NCBI RefSeq assembly: GCF_001618145.1
Contig: NZ_LQNF01000030.1
Span: forward strand, 1-57,286
Source of the DNA: Oceanobacillus damuensis
GTDB lineage: Bacteria > Bacillota > Bacilli > Bacillales > Amphibacillaceae
Direction of reading: 5' to 3'
DNA: 57,286 nucleotides
Positions 1 to 8,991 of this stretch are shown here, one piece after another. The translations under genes and the position numbers were made by a program. The notes beneath the pieces are model-generated. The model searched no databases. It was given only the letters and a program-made list of their open reading frames with translations, and was not told the origin of the DNA. Position 1 is the stretch's first letter; the number at the start of each line of letters is the position of its first letter.

Positions 1-302
1 TTCAGGCTGCTCAGTGCAAATAGTTAATCCAAAGTCAACTTGAGCAGTGCAACTCACACCATCCTAATTCTGCCAAGGATTAATTATCCATTTCCTTCTG
101 CAAAAGTTGAATAATTTAGATTTTGCCACTTCCTCTGCATTGTATGGAAGTGGCTTTGTTTACGAGTAGGAACATATAAGCACAAGTCCGACGAAGGCAT
201 CAACCCAAGAGCTTGGCGACTGTCAATTCCTCTAATATTCGTGATAATGTGAACATATACATATAATCGAAACCTATGCTCCATATAGAAGGAAGGGATT
301 AT
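1..302. other. left-edge intergenic region
   Basis: No convincing gene is seen on either strand. Short open frames here lack a ribosome site and recognisable composition. The last part before position 303 is AT-rich and holds a TATAAT-like hexamer near 261-266, which may belong to the promoter of the LysM gene, but no good -35 box pairs with it. Confidence 0.4.
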
Positions 303-2117
303 ATGCAATATTTTTACACTGTCCAACCGGGTGATACGCTTTTTGACATTGCCAGAAGATGGGAAGTTCCGCTTGAATCACTTATCGCTGCCAATAACTT
401 GTCGGCCCCTTACACCATATATATCGGTCAGCAGCTATCCATTCCACCCGGAGTAGATATTTATCTTGTTAGGCCTGGAGATTCTGTTTATCAAATCTCC
501 CAATATTTCCGTATACCCATTTCTGTAATTATAGAAGCCAATCAGCTTCAGGCCCCTTACGTGATTTATGTTAATCAATTGCTCAAAGTCCCCCCTGGAG
601 TCCCCTATTATGTTGTTCAACCTGGTGATACATTATATACAATTGCTGGAAGATTTAATGTGATCACAGATGGCACAAGGAGAACAGAACTGATTCAGCA
701 GGTCAATCAATTACCGACTACCACCATCCTTCCTGGTATGATGCTGCGTATCCCATACGCACCACCCGGCGGTGAAGGCTTAATAGCCTACACCTCCAAT
801 GCCAGCGGAGAGTTTGACATTTGGCTCTATAATCCTCGTAATGGCACCAATGTACAGTTGACCAGTGGTTTAGGTGCTTCCTTCTCCACCCCGGAATGGT
901 CAAGAGATAGCAGGAGAATTGCTTTTGTCGGCAGAAATAGAATCATCTATGTGGTGGAGCTTGAGTCGGGTACATTAGCATCCATTGATCAACTTGGTGA
1001 AAACGATAGTCTTCGGTTAGATTGGTCCCCTGACAGCACCACAATTGCCTATACAACAAGAAATCAAATTATTCTTTATCAGCTTGCATCCAATCAATTT
1101 CAATCCATCCAACAGCCTGGCGCGACAGATATCCAATGGCTTCCTAGCGGTACGGAGCTCCTGTACCAAGCCCCCGATAACAACGGGGTCAGCCAGCTTT
1201 ACCGGATTCTCCGAGATGGTACGGGAAGAAGGAGAATAACCAATAACACAGATGGGCCACTAAATGATGTGCGTTTATCTCCTGACGGTACTTTTGTACT
1301 TTATACAACACCGGGGGTCAGCATCTCACTCATTATTACCATCGAACTGGCAACCGGCAATATGTTTGGATTAGAGGGTGGCCCACTAGCCAAAAACTAT
1401 TATCCGAGATGGAATCCAAATTCAAGAATCATAGCTTATAGTGCGACCGCATATGAAGATCGGGGATATTTCAGTCAGGTTAGAACCGTAACGAGAGAAG
1501 GAGAAGCCGAAACCATTCACGCAATATCCAATTGTTTTGCATCGCCAGTGACCTGGTCCCCCAACGGAAGAAAAATTGCCTATCTTTCTGGCTGCAGTGA
1601 ACAGGAATTTGCCCGTGAAATGTGGGTGATAGATTTGGATCATCCCGTTCCAATCAAATTGATCGAAGGAGCTGTAATTACATCACTCCAATGGTCCAAA
1701 ACTCCAGTTGATCATTTTCTGCGACGCACTTACACAAATCAGACATACCGAATCAGATTTCAATACCCATCTAACTGGGTAAGGGTAAATAATGAGCGCT
1801 ATGAAGGACCTGATGGATTTTTCCAGGTCTCGGCCATAGCAGGAGAGAGTCTTGAAGACGTATGCCAGGGTGAAGCGTTTCATCCATTAATGCCATACGG
1901 TTCCATGCCACAAATCATCCCGGCAACTATTCAGGGCGAAGAGGCATGTTTTATTTTCCCATCTGCAGATCAGCCTCCTGAAATGAATCGCCAGGCTGCA
2001 TTAATCGTTACCTACCCTGCACCAATCGTAATTGAGGGTACAGCATATAACTTCCTGATTTTGTGGGTCGATGAAGCGCATATCAGGGAAATAGCATCCA
2101 CATTAATATTCTTATAG
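303..2117 (+). CDS. triple-LysM protein with TolB-like beta-propeller
   Basis: Predicted 604-residue protein. Three LysM peptidoglycan-binding repeats fill residues 1-150; each carries the YxVxPGDTLxxIA-type core (VQPGDTLFDIARRW, VRPGDSVYQISQYF, VQPGDTLYTIAGRF). Residues about 160-490 hold repeated W(S/N)PD/NS blades such as WSPDSTTIAY and WSPNGRKIAY, typical of a TolB/PD40 beta-propeller. A separate C-terminal domain of about 110 residues follows. There is no signal peptide or lipobox: the first LysM begins at residue 4. That is known for LysM proteins placed on the spore from the mother cell (SafA-type), so a spore-envelope role is possible but is inference. The start at 303 is preferred over an upstream ATG at 276 because AGGAAGGGA lies at 290-298. 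A strong terminator overlaps the stop codon. Confidence 0.85.
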   Translation: MQYFYTVQPGDTLFDIARRWEVPLESLIAANNLSAPYTIYIGQQLSIPPGVDIYLVRPGDSVYQISQYFRIPISVIIEANQLQAPYVIYVNQLLKVPPGVPYYVVQPGDTLYTIAGRFNVITDGTRRTELIQQVNQLPTTTILPGMMLRIPYAPPGGEGLIAYTSNASGEFDIWLYNPRNGTNVQLTSGLGASFSTPEWSRDSRRIAFVGRNRIIYVVELESGTLASIDQLGENDSLRLDWSPDSTTIAYTTRNQIILYQLASNQFQSIQQPGATDIQWLPSGTELLYQAPDNNGVSQLYRILRDGTGRRRITNNTDGPLNDVRLSPDGTFVLYTTPGVSISLIITIELATGNMFGLEGGPLAKNYYPRWNPNSRIIAYSATAYEDRGYFSQVRTVTREGEAETIHAISNCFASPVTWSPNGRKIAYLSGCSEQEFAREMWVIDLDHPVPIKLIEGAVITSLQWSKTPVDHFLRRTYTNQTYRIRFQYPSNWVRVNNERYEGPDGFFQVSAIAGESLEDVCQGEAFHPLMPYGSMPQIIPATIQGEEACFIFPSADQPPEMNRQAALIVTYPAPIVIEGTAYNFLILWVDEAHIREIASTLIFL

Positions 2118-2173
2118 AAAAAGAGAAAAGACACATGAGAAGCCTCCCCACTCATGTGTCTTTTCTCTTTTTC
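2117..2173 (+). terminator. intrinsic terminator of the LysM gene
   Basis: Perfect 23-bp inverted repeat (arms 2117-2139 and 2151-2173) around an 11-nt loop. The 3' arm is T-rich (ends CTCTTTTTC). The first arm begins on the last base of the stop codon. Confidence 0.85.
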
Positions 2174-2195
2174 TATACCGGAATCACTAATGTTT

Positions 2196-2224
2196 TTCGA
2201 CAAAATTCGGGGAGTGACAGGCAC
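2196..2224 (+). repeat. 29-bp dispersed repeat, copy 1
   Basis: TTCGACAAAATTCGGGGAGT followed by GACAGGCAC. The reverse complement of 8176-8204 matches 28 of 29 bases. It lies between the LysM-gene terminator and yutJ. Confidence 0.75.
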
Positions 2225-2311
2225 CTATTATATGATGACAGACTCGGACAACTTTGGTAATCTATTAGGGGGAGAACAACGAAAACGTTTCACTACATAA
2301 GGGGGTTAACC

Positions 2312-3373
2312 ATGAAAAGGTTAGTTATTATAGGGGGCGGATATGGTGGAATTAAAATCCTGTCAGGTTTACTTGACCAGCCATTATCTGAAGACATACA
2401 GATTACAGTAGTAGACAGGAATCCATTTCGTTCATTGAAAACTGAATTTTATACAATAGCAGCGGGCACGGTTGCTGACCAGGATGTTCGTGTCGAATTT
2501 CCGGACGATAAACGTGTTCAGTATGTTTTTAACGAAATTATGAAAATCGATACAGATAAAGAACAAATATTATTTGAAGATCCAGAAGCAACAATTCCCT
2601 ATGACTATTTAGTCATAGGTGTCGGCTGTGAAGACAATTATCATGGAATCCCTGGAGCAGAGGAATTTACGGAAAGTGTCCAAACATTCACGAAAGCTCG
2701 CCATACAGGGGTTGCCATCGGGAATTTAAAAGCTTATGGGAAAGTATCCGTGGTCGGGGCGGGGCTCAGTGGTATTGAAGTAGCTTCTGAAATTAGAGAG
2801 AGCCGTCCAGACCTCAATATCAGATTGCTTGACCGTGGAAATACCGTTTTAAAAGCTTTTGACTCAAAAATTCAAAATTACGTGGAAGATTGGTTTGTCA
2901 AAAATGACGTCGATGTCATTCATAATTCAATTGTTGAATATGTAGAAAAGGATGGCGTTTGCAATAATGGGATCTGCCACATCAATGACGTTACCATCTG
3001 GACTGCAGGGGTACAGCCTAATCGGCTTGTAAGGGAATTACCTTTTGAAAAAGACAATCAGGACAAGCTAATCGTCAATGAATTTTACCAAGTTCCCGAG
3101 AAACAGAATATTTATGTTGTCGGGGATTGTGCATCAAGTGAATATTCACCAAGTGCCCAACTCGCAGGACTCCAAGGTGAACAAATTGCTGATGTATTAC
3201 TTGCTGTCCTAAAAGACAAAGAACCAAAGAAACCGAAACCATTGAAATTAAAAGGAACGCTTGGGTCACTTGGCAAGTCAGATGGATTTGGCAACATGGC
3301 CAAAACCCCAATGACCGGATTCCTTCCAAGATTGGCAAAATCCGGTGTATTATGGCTGAATAAGAGACACTAA
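2312..3373 (+). CDS. yutJ: YutJ-like type II NADH dehydrogenase family protein
   Basis: 353-residue FAD-dependent pyridine nucleotide oxidoreductase of the NDH-2 family, close in length and ends to Bacillus YutJ. The N-terminal dinucleotide motif IIGGGYGG (residues 6-13) binds FAD. A second nucleotide fold (VVGAGLSGIEVASE, about 147-160) binds NAD(P)H. VVGDCASS near residue 270 is the conserved FAD-contact segment. Members pass electrons from NADH to quinone at the inner face of the membrane; whether YutJ itself does so is not established, and no membrane helix is visible, so the substrate is inference. The start has GGGGG 8-12 bases upstream. It is monocistronic, with a terminator after the stop. 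Confidence 0.82.
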   Translation: MKRLVIIGGGYGGIKILSGLLDQPLSEDIQITVVDRNPFRSLKTEFYTIAAGTVADQDVRVEFPDDKRVQYVFNEIMKIDTDKEQILFEDPEATIPYDYLVIGVGCEDNYHGIPGAEEFTESVQTFTKARHTGVAIGNLKAYGKVSVVGAGLSGIEVASEIRESRPDLNIRLLDRGNTVLKAFDSKIQNYVEDWFVKNDVDVIHNSIVEYVEKDGVCNNGICHINDVTIWTAGVQPNRLVRELPFEKDNQDKLIVNEFYQVPEKQNIYVVGDCASSEYSPSAQLAGLQGEQIADVLLAVLKDKEPKKPKPLKLKGTLGSLGKSDGFGNMAKTPMTGFLPRLAKSGVLWLNKRH

Positions 3374-3380
3374 CTGTGTT

Positions 3381-3417
3381 AAAAAGAGGAATCAGAAAAA
3401 ATCTGGTTCCTCTTTTT
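3381..3417 (+). terminator. intrinsic terminator after yutJ
   Basis: AAAAAGAGGAA..CAGA pairs with TCTG..TTCCTCTTTTT around a short A-rich loop. The T-run on the plus strand fits termination of the rightward gene. Confidence 0.8.
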
Positions 3418-3506
3418 AACGTAAAATTAACATTCAATATGCAAATACTTAAAATTTATACGCTATGCTGAAAGTAACGGTTACTAATCCTTACTGGAGG
3501 TGTCGT

Positions 3507-3566
3507 ATGCGATTCCTTGCAAAGGTCGGTATCAGTCTTATAGCGGTAATGCTTTATCTGTTTTAA
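3507..3566 (+). CDS. possible 19-residue hydrophobic peptide
   Basis: A very short frame, MRFLAKVGISLIAVMLYLF, preceded by GGAGG at 3496-3500 with 6 bases to the ATG. It has a basic start and then one stretch long enough for a short membrane helix, as seen in known bacterial membrane microproteins. No family is recognised. The strong ribosome site and hydrophobic content are the only support; chance is possible. It stands alone between the yutJ terminator and an unexplained intergenic stretch. Confidence 0.4.
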   Translation: MRFLAKVGISLIAVMLYLF

Positions 3567-3700
3567 AACGGCTCTTTTCGTAAGTTTGTTGCTTCGGTGA
3601 CCGCTCTGGGAAGCGCTTATTTCTCGTTTCTGAGCTCCTGAGAACGGAAAACGCGCACTTATCTCGATTGCAGAGGCCTTAAGTAACTATCCATTCCTAT
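3567..3700. other. intergenic stretch with degenerate repeat
   Basis: Holds two imperfect copies of a GCGC(AC)TTATxTCTCG-xTT-xxGAG unit about 40 bases apart (near 3613 and 3653), more GC-rich than the surroundings. No gene is seen. It may be a worn dispersed repeat; no function is supported. Confidence 0.35.
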
Positions 3701-3705
3701 GCAGC

Positions 3706-3738
3706 AAAAAGGAAAGCCCATCACCTGGCTTTCCTTTT
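3706..3738 (-). terminator. terminator of the argGH-HAD unit
   Basis: AAAAAGGAAAGCC (3706-3718) pairs with GGCTTTCCTTTT (3727-3738). Read on the minus strand the hairpin is followed by a T-run, just after the HAD-gene stop. Confidence 0.8.
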
Positions 3739-3740
3739 CT

Positions 3741-4613
3741 CTAATTTTTCAACGACAGTTCGCTCAGCATTTCTTCTATTGCATAAGCTACCCCGTGTTC
3801 CATATTTGTTTTTGTCTGGTATCCGCATAGCTCTTTGATTCCAGGGACGGCATTGGCCATCGCCACCCCGCGTCCTGCCATTTTAAGCATGCTTTCGTCA
3901 TTCCAGTTATCACCGATCGCCATCACATCTGCCATCCCGATTCCTTTACTCTCCGCAAAGGCTTTTAAGGCAATTCCCTTTTGTGCTTCAGGATGGTTAA
4001 ATTCCAGGTTAATGTCACCAGAAGATGTTATTTTTATATCCTTTTCAGTTTCCATTTTGGCATGGACTTCCTTCAATTTCTCTTGTTTCAGCGAAAATGC
4101 AAGGACCTTATAGATAATTATATCTTTCTTCTTGAATATTTCCTCATAATTCTCTATAAAATGTACCGGTTCGAGCTGAAAACGAAGTTCAGCTTTCTCT
4201 CGGACTTCTTCATCAGAAATTTGTGGATTTGCTGATTTCATAATATCGATAAGCACCTCAAGGAAGTACTCTCTGCTTACCGAATAAATGCCTTCATTGG
4301 TAAAAAACTCCATATACATGTCAGCAGCCTTACATACTTCGAGAATTTTTTTCGAAACGCCATGATCTAGTGGGACACTTCTTAGTTCCATCTTATTCTC
4401 AGTATAGGCTATCGCACCATTCAGGCTTATAACGGGACATGTAATTCCCGCTTCCTGAAGTGGTTTGCTTGCCGCATCATATGACCTTCCTGTAGCAACG
4501 ACAAATTCGATGCCTTGAGAGAGCGCCTTTCTGATAGCACTGGCATTTTCCTCACTTACGATACCATCTTCGTTTAATAATGTTCCATCTAAATCTGAAG
4601 CAATCAACTTCAT
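3741..4613 (-). CDS. Cof-type HAD-superfamily sugar/nucleotide phosphatase
   Basis: 290-residue haloacid dehalogenase-fold phosphatase, Cof/type IIB subfamily. Motif I DLDGT (residues 7-11) supplies the nucleophile Asp7 and acid/base Asp9. VATGRS near residue 40 is motif II, and GDNWND near 234-239 is the Mg-binding motif IV. The long insert between motifs II and III is the C2 cap. Relatives dephosphorylate sugar phosphates, PLP or riboflavin intermediates; the substrate cannot be told here. It starts 40 bases after the argH stop on the same strand without a terminator between, so cotranscription with arginine genes is likely. The ribosome site is weak (AGGCG). Confidence 0.83.
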   Translation of the reverse strand: MKLIASDLDGTLLNEDGIVSEENASAIRKALSQGIEFVVATGRSYDAASKPLQEAGITCPVISLNGAIAYTENKMELRSVPLDHGVSKKILEVCKAADMYMEFFTNEGIYSVSREYFLEVLIDIMKSANPQISDEEVREKAELRFQLEPVHFIENYEEIFKKKDIIIYKVLAFSLKQEKLKEVHAKMETEKDIKITSSGDINLEFNHPEAQKGIALKAFAESKGIGMADVMAIGDNWNDESMLKMAGRGVAMANAVPGIKELCGYQTKTNMEHGVAYAIEEMLSELSLKN

Positions 4614-4653
4614 CCAAATTCGCCTGCCTTATTAACCAGAGTTATTACCTTTA

Positions 4654-6045
4654 CTATAACCCAGTTAATCCGGCTGAATCCAATATTTGCTCTGCCTTTG
4701 CAATTTGTTCCTCAACTCTATGCTTGGCTGTTCCACCGGCAACATCACGTGCATTTACAACCGTTTCCGGTGTCAGTGCTTCAAAAATGTCTGATTCGAT
4801 CAGCTCGGAGAATGATTGAAATTCTTCCAGCGTCATGTCAAGCAAATATTTCCCGTTATTGATGCAATTCAAGACGACCTGGCCGACAACTGCATGTGAC
4901 TCTCTGAATGGCATCCCTTTTCCGACTAGGTAATCGGCAAGGTCTGTCGCATTGGAGAAATCATTTTTAACAGCAGCATACATATTCTCTTTCTTAACCT
5001 GCATCGTGTCAATCATCGGAGCAAATAATGCCAGGGCACCTTTTAGTGTTTCGAACGTATCGAACATGCCTTCTTTATCTTCCTGCATATCTTTATTATA
5101 TGCGAGAGGAAGCCCCTTTAATGTAGTAAGCATTCCAATCAGATGGCCATAGACACGACCAGTCTTTCCACGTACAAGCTCAGCCAAATCCGGATTTTTC
5201 TTTTGTGGCATCATACTGCTGCCCGTAGTGAAAGAATCATCCAGCTCGATAAAATTGAATTCCGCACTTGACCATTGAACAAATTCCTCACATAAACGGG
5301 AAAGATGCGTTGAGATCAATGAGGCATTCGCAAGAAATTCGACAACAAAATCACGGTCACTAACAGCATCCAAACTATTTTCGCAAATCCCATCAAAGCC
5401 TAATTTATCGGCAACAAACTGACGGTCGATTGGGAAAGTGGTCCCTGCCAATGCACCTGCACCGAGGGGGGATTTGTTCACCCGTTTTAAACTGTCCATC
5501 AGTCTTTCCGTATCCCGTTGAAACATGAAAACATATGCCATCATATGATGTCCGAACAATACAGGCTGTGCGCGCTGCAAGTGAGTATAGCCAGGCATTA
5601 CCGTATCCAGATTCAATTTTGCCTGGTTAATGAGTGCCTTCTGGACATCAACAAGCAGTTGTATCGTGGTACCAATCGCATCCCGTAAATAAAGGCGCAT
5701 ATCCAGTGCCACCTGGTCATTTCTGCTTCTTCCTGTGTGGAGCTTCCCGCCGACAGCCCCAACTTCCTCAATAAGAAGCTTTTCGACGTTCATATGAATG
5801 TCTTCATGTTCCTCACTAAGTTCAGCTTCTCCAGATTCGATTTTTCCTAAAACGACCTGCAATCCGTCGGCAATCTTATCAGCATCCTCTGCAGGAATGA
5901 TCCCGCAGACCTTCAGCATTTCCACATGGGCCAGACTGCCTTGTATATCATACTTCGCCAATTTTTTGTCAAAATTGATCGAGGCCGTATATTCGTCCAT
6001 TAATTGATTGGTTGGTTTTGTAAAACGTCCGCCCCATAGTTTCAC
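4654..6045 (-). CDS. argH: argininosuccinate lyase
   Basis: 463 residues, the normal length for ArgH, full length from MKLWGGRF. It splits argininosuccinate into arginine and fumarate in the cytosol, the last step of arginine synthesis. The fumarase/aspartase superfamily signature [12 protein letters not shown] is at about 277-289, carrying the catalytic serine loop. [13 protein letters not shown] near residue 105 is the ArgH-specific substrate loop. Its start codon overlaps the last 4 bases of argG (ATGA), so the two are translationally coupled and controlled together from the ARG-box promoter upstream of argG. Confidence 0.97.
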   Translation of the reverse strand: MKLWGGRFTKPTNQLMDEYTASINFDKKLAKYDIQGSLAHVEMLKVCGIIPAEDADKIADGLQVVLGKIESGEAELSEEHEDIHMNVEKLLIEEVGAVGGKLHTGRSRNDQVALDMRLYLRDAIGTTIQLLVDVQKALINQAKLNLDTVMPGYTHLQRAQPVLFGHHMMAYVFMFQRDTERLMDSLKRVNKSPLGAGALAGTTFPIDRQFVADKLGFDGICENSLDAVSDRDFVVEFLANASLISTHLSRLCEEFVQWSSAEFNFIELDDSFTTGSSMMPQKKNPDLAELVRGKTGRVYGHLIGMLTTLKGLPLAYNKDMQEDKEGMFDTFETLKGALALFAPMIDTMQVKKENMYAAVKNDFSNATDLADYLVGKGMPFRESHAVVGQVVLNCINNGKYLLDMTLEEFQSFSELIESDIFEALTPETVVNARDVAGGTAKHRVEEQIAKAEQILDSAGLTGL

Positions 6046-7298
6046 TTGTTAACAGCTTCCTTTACTTCGAGTTTTACTTTTTCAATTGATTTCTTTTTCG
6101 AATGCGTACCATTTACGGAAGCATGCACTTTCGTTGGAAGTCCCCATAATTTAATGAATCCAAGTGCTGCATCATGATCAAATGCATCTGCTTTGTTGTA
6201 TGTTGCAAGGTCAAAGTCATAAAGCGAACTTGCGGATTCCCGGCCAATGACTTGTGCCTGACCTTTATATAATTTCACTTTTACTGTTCCAGATACATGT
6301 TCCTGTGTTTTTTCGATAAAGGATTGCAATGCCTCTGTCAGCGGTGAATACCATAGACCATAGTAAACTGTCTGTGCGAGTTTTTGCTCGACGACAGGCT
6401 TGAATTCAGCAACCTCTCTCGGCAATGTCAATGCTTCCAGCTCCTGATGAGCAGCAATTAATGTCATTGCGGCAGGTGCCTCATAAATTTCTCTTGATTT
6501 GATTCCTACTAGACGGTTTTCCACATGGTCGATTCTTCCGACACCATGCTTCCCGGCAATTTCGTTTAGTTGAAGAATTAATTCATCCAGTTTCATTTCT
6601 TTTCCATCCAAGGATACTGGTTTTCCTTGGTCAAATGTAATTTGGATCACTTCCGGTGCATCTGGGGCATCGGTCGGATCTGCCGTCAGATCATAAGCGT
6701 CTTTTGGAGCCTCTGTCCATGGGTCTTCCAAGATACCACACTCATTACTTCTTCCCCATAAATTCTGGTCGATACTGTAAGGACTGTCCAAGTTGATTGG
6801 AATTGGAATATTATGCGCTTTTGCATATTCAATCTCTTCTTCTCTGGACATTGCCCATTCACGTACAGGTGCGACAATTTTAAGCTCGGGATTCAATGCT
6901 GTGAATGCAACATCAAAACGAACCTGGTCATTTCCTTTTCCAGTACATCCGTGAGCAACAGCCGTTGCACCTTCCTCTTCTGCAATATCAACAAGAATTT
7001 TTGCGATCAAAGGACGTGAAAGTGCGGAAATTAGTGGATATTTCCCTTCGTACAAAAGATTAGCCTGTAATGAAGGCAATACATATTCGTTTGCATAAAG
7101 TTCCTTTGCATCAATCACATATGATTTGATTGCCCCAACATCCAATGCTTTCTTTTTAACAAAATCCAAATCTTTTCCTTCACCAACATCAAGCGCCACC
7201 GCGATGACATCATATTGATATTTATCCTGTAACCATTTAACTGCAACGGAAGTGTCAAGCCCTCCGGAATATGCTAATACAATTTTTTCCTTCGCCAT
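6042..7298 (-). CDS. argG: argininosuccinate synthase
   Basis: 418 residues, slightly longer than many bacterial ArgG proteins (about 400). It joins citrulline and aspartate using ATP, giving argininosuccinate in the cytosol. The N-terminal PP-loop AYSGGLDTS (residues 9-17) binds [16 protein letters not shown] near residue 118 and [13 protein letters not shown] near 182 are conserved ArgG segments. The ribosome site GAGAGGGG lies upstream of the ATG. It is the first gene of argG-argH-HAD, behind a promoter that sits inside two ARG boxes, so arginine repression by ArgR/AhrC is expected. Confidence 0.97.
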   Translation of the reverse strand: MAKEKIVLAYSGGLDTSVAVKWLQDKYQYDVIAVALDVGEGKDLDFVKKKALDVGAIKSYVIDAKELYANEYVLPSLQANLLYEGKYPLISALSRPLIAKILVDIAEEEGATAVAHGCTGKGNDQVRFDVAFTALNPELKIVAPVREWAMSREEEIEYAKAHNIPIPINLDSPYSIDQNLWGRSNECGILEDPWTEAPKDAYDLTADPTDAPDAPEVIQITFDQGKPVSLDGKEMKLDELILQLNEIAGKHGVGRIDHVENRLVGIKSREIYEAPAAMTLIAAHQELEALTLPREVAEFKPVVEQKLAQTVYYGLWYSPLTEALQSFIEKTQEHVSGTVKVKLYKGQAQVIGRESASSLYDFDLATYNKADAFDHDAALGFIKLWGLPTKVHASVNGTHSKKKSIEKVKLEVKEAVNK

Positions 7299-7329
7299 TT
7301 TTAAATTCCCCTCTCAAATGTGCTATTAA

Positions 7330-7364
7330 TGAATTATTATGCATCATTTTGCATAATAATTCAA
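7330..7364 (-). promoter_or_regulatory. argG promoter overlapped by two ARG boxes
   Basis: A perfect 14-bp inverted repeat, TGAATTATTATGCA (7330-7343) and TGCATAATAATTCA (7350-7363), spaced by 6 bases. Each half also resembles one ARG box (TGAAT-N4-ATTCA with one change), giving two boxes with centres 20 bp apart, the usual ArgR/AhrC arrangement. On the minus strand TTGAAT (7359-7364) and CATAAT (7336-7341), 17 bases apart, form a SigA-type promoter within the boxes. Repressor binding would block RNA polymerase; this is inference from family knowledge. Confidence 0.8.
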
Positions 7365-7486
7365 TAGTTATTTGCAATTATATTAAAGAATATTTATTCC
7401 CAATATTCTATTATTTACCGGATATACTCTCTTCATTGCCTGCTCAGATGGTTTTATACTTGTTATGTGTCAAAAAGGAGAGACCT

Positions 7487-7573
7487 ATGCTTCATACAGG
7501 GATATGTTCCTACTGGTATTTAATACCAGATAGGCCGATAGTCTATAAATCAAATCACATGCCCTTAACATAG
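7487..7573 (+). CDS. doubtful 28-residue ORF
   Basis: Frame beginning MLHTGICSYWYL with AAGGAG about 6 bases before the ATG. The sequence matches no family I recognise and has no clear membrane or signal feature. Only the ribosome site argues for it. Confidence 0.25.
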   Translation: MLHTGICSYWYLIPDRPIVYKSNHMPLT

Positions 7574-7771
7574 CCCGAATTGCGGTGTCGCCGTTGCTTA
7601 CCTTGGCAACAGTTATCTTTTCTTTTGCTATAAAACATAGCATTTTAGAAACCTGTCCCATTTATGTATATTGGCGGGACAGTTACCCGTAAGATAAAAT
7701 TTTCAATCCAAACACTTTATTCACATGGGATTACTATGTATAATACATATAAATAAGGAAGGAGAATGTAC

Positions 7772-8176
7772 ATGAGCATTCCAAAGCCACTCGTACAGAT
7801 CAATCAATCGTTTATTGTTATTACCGTTCTTTTAGCATTCATCATTCATCCAGTCATTTTACTGTTACCATTCGTCAATGGCCTATATACATTAATAACA
7901 AAAAGTAATCCGATCATTATGTCCAGCAGGCGCTTTTTAAAAAAACCATCGAATGAATACAGACAGGAAGACAAGGACCAGCAGCTTTTCAATCAGTGGA
8001 TTGCCACAATATGCATTGGTTTATCTTTAATCTTCTTTTCATTAAATTATACAATACCAGCAATTATTTTCAGTCTTATGGTACTTGCCGCTTCAGGTAT
8101 TGCCTTGATGGGCTACTGCATCGGCTGCACCATTCGCTACCGCTACATGATGTGGCGCCACAAAAAAACTTCCTAG
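7772..8176 (+). CDS. DUF4395-type membrane protein
   Basis: 134 residues with two hydrophobic hairpins: about 13-45 and 72-118. The spacing, the N-terminal PKPLVQINQ segment and the YCIGCTIRYRY end resemble the DUF4395 family, small integral membrane proteins of unknown function. The C-terminal CIGC pair is conserved in the family as I recall it. The start at 7772 rather than 7766 is set by AAGGAAGGAG (7755-7764), which gives 7 bases of spacing. The stop codon TAG abuts a 29-bp dispersed repeat. Confidence 0.7.
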   Translation: MSIPKPLVQINQSFIVITVLLAFIIHPVILLLPFVNGLYTLITKSNPIIMSSRRFLKKPSNEYRQEDKDQQLFNQWIATICIGLSLIFFSLNYTIPAIIFSLMVLAASGIALMGYCIGCTIRYRYMMWRHKKTS

Positions 8177-8204
8177 TGCCTGGCACTCCCCGAATTTTGT
8201 CGAA
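8176..8204 (-). repeat. 29-bp dispersed repeat, copy 2
   Basis: GTGCCTGGCACTCCCCGAAT continuing to TTTGTCGAA. It is the reverse complement of 2196-2224 with one mismatch. Its first base is the last base of the DUF4395 stop codon. Confidence 0.75.
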
Positions 8205-8251
8205 TAGTATTAAAAACGTCAAGGGTACTGGATATCCCTTGACGTTCCTTA

Positions 8252-8899
8252 TTATATATTTTTAACCGCGTCTGTAATCGGGGTATCACCGGAAATCAGA
8301 TCAAATCCTTTACGGTATGTGTTTTCTTCTGTTAACGAAGCAATCACCACCTTGGCAACATCCTCACGTGGAATAGAGCCTCTCTCCAGATTTTCAGCCG
8401 CAGCAACCTTATCTGTACCTGGGTCATTCAATAACCCACCTGGTCTTACAATTGTATAATTCAACTTGCTTGCTTCGAGCATCTTATCTGCATAATGCTT
8501 GGCAACCATATATGGCTTAATCGGACTGTCTGCCCAGCTGTCTCTGTTATGTGCCTGAAATGCACTGACAATGACAAATCGATCTGCACCTTCTTTTTCT
8601 GCCGCTTCCATCGATTTGACTGCCCCATCCAAATCAATCAGCAATGTTTTGTCCGGTCCGGTACTTCCGCCAGAACCAGCTGTAAAGATAACAGCATCTG
8701 AACCTTTCACTGCCTCAGCGATTTCATCCACACTTCCTTCAAGATTTCCGAGTACCGTATCAACGCCTGACTCTTTTAGCGCTTCTAACTGTTCTTCTTT
8801 CCTTACCATTGCCTTTACCGTATGTTCATCACTATCCTGAAGTAAGCGTACAAGATGTTTACCAATTTGACCATTAGCCCCAATTACCAGAACCTTCAT
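8252..8899 (-). CDS. yhfK: YhfK-like NAD(P)-binding sugar epimerase-fold protein
   Basis: 215-residue atypical short-chain dehydrogenase (NmrA/NAD(P)H-binding family), the size of Bacillus YhfK. The N-terminal VIGANGQIGKHL (residues 5-16) is the GxxGxxG nucleotide motif. A short active-site region around YMVAKHYADKML has the YxxxK spacing. Members bind NADP and act on small molecules or quinones, or serve as redox sensors; the reaction is unknown. The ATG at 8899 is preferred over a GTG two codons upstream because AAGGAG lies 8 bases before it. It is monocistronic. Confidence 0.8.
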   Translation of the reverse strand: MKVLVIGANGQIGKHLVRLLQDSDEHTVKAMVRKEEQLEALKESGVDTVLGNLEGSVDEIAEAVKGSDAVIFTAGSGGSTGPDKTLLIDLDGAVKSMEAAEKEGADRFVIVSAFQAHNRDSWADSPIKPYMVAKHYADKMLEASKLNYTIVRPGGLLNDPGTDKVAAAENLERGSIPREDVAKVVIASLTEENTYRKGFDLISGDTPITDAVKNI

Positions 8900-8991
8900 T
8901 CTCACATCTCCTTATACTTTAGATTATGATTCTTATGTCATTATTTCAAATGCAAAGTTATTTATCAAAGAATGTGTTTATTGTTTGTCAT

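Larger units (their letters stand above)
7299..7771. other. argG to DUF4395 intergenic region
   Basis: Apart from the ARG-box promoter and a doubtful 28-codon frame, nothing certain is seen. TATAAT near 7737-7742 may be the -10 box of the DUF4395 gene. Its best -35 candidate, TTTATT 17 bases upstream, is poor. Confidence 0.4.
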
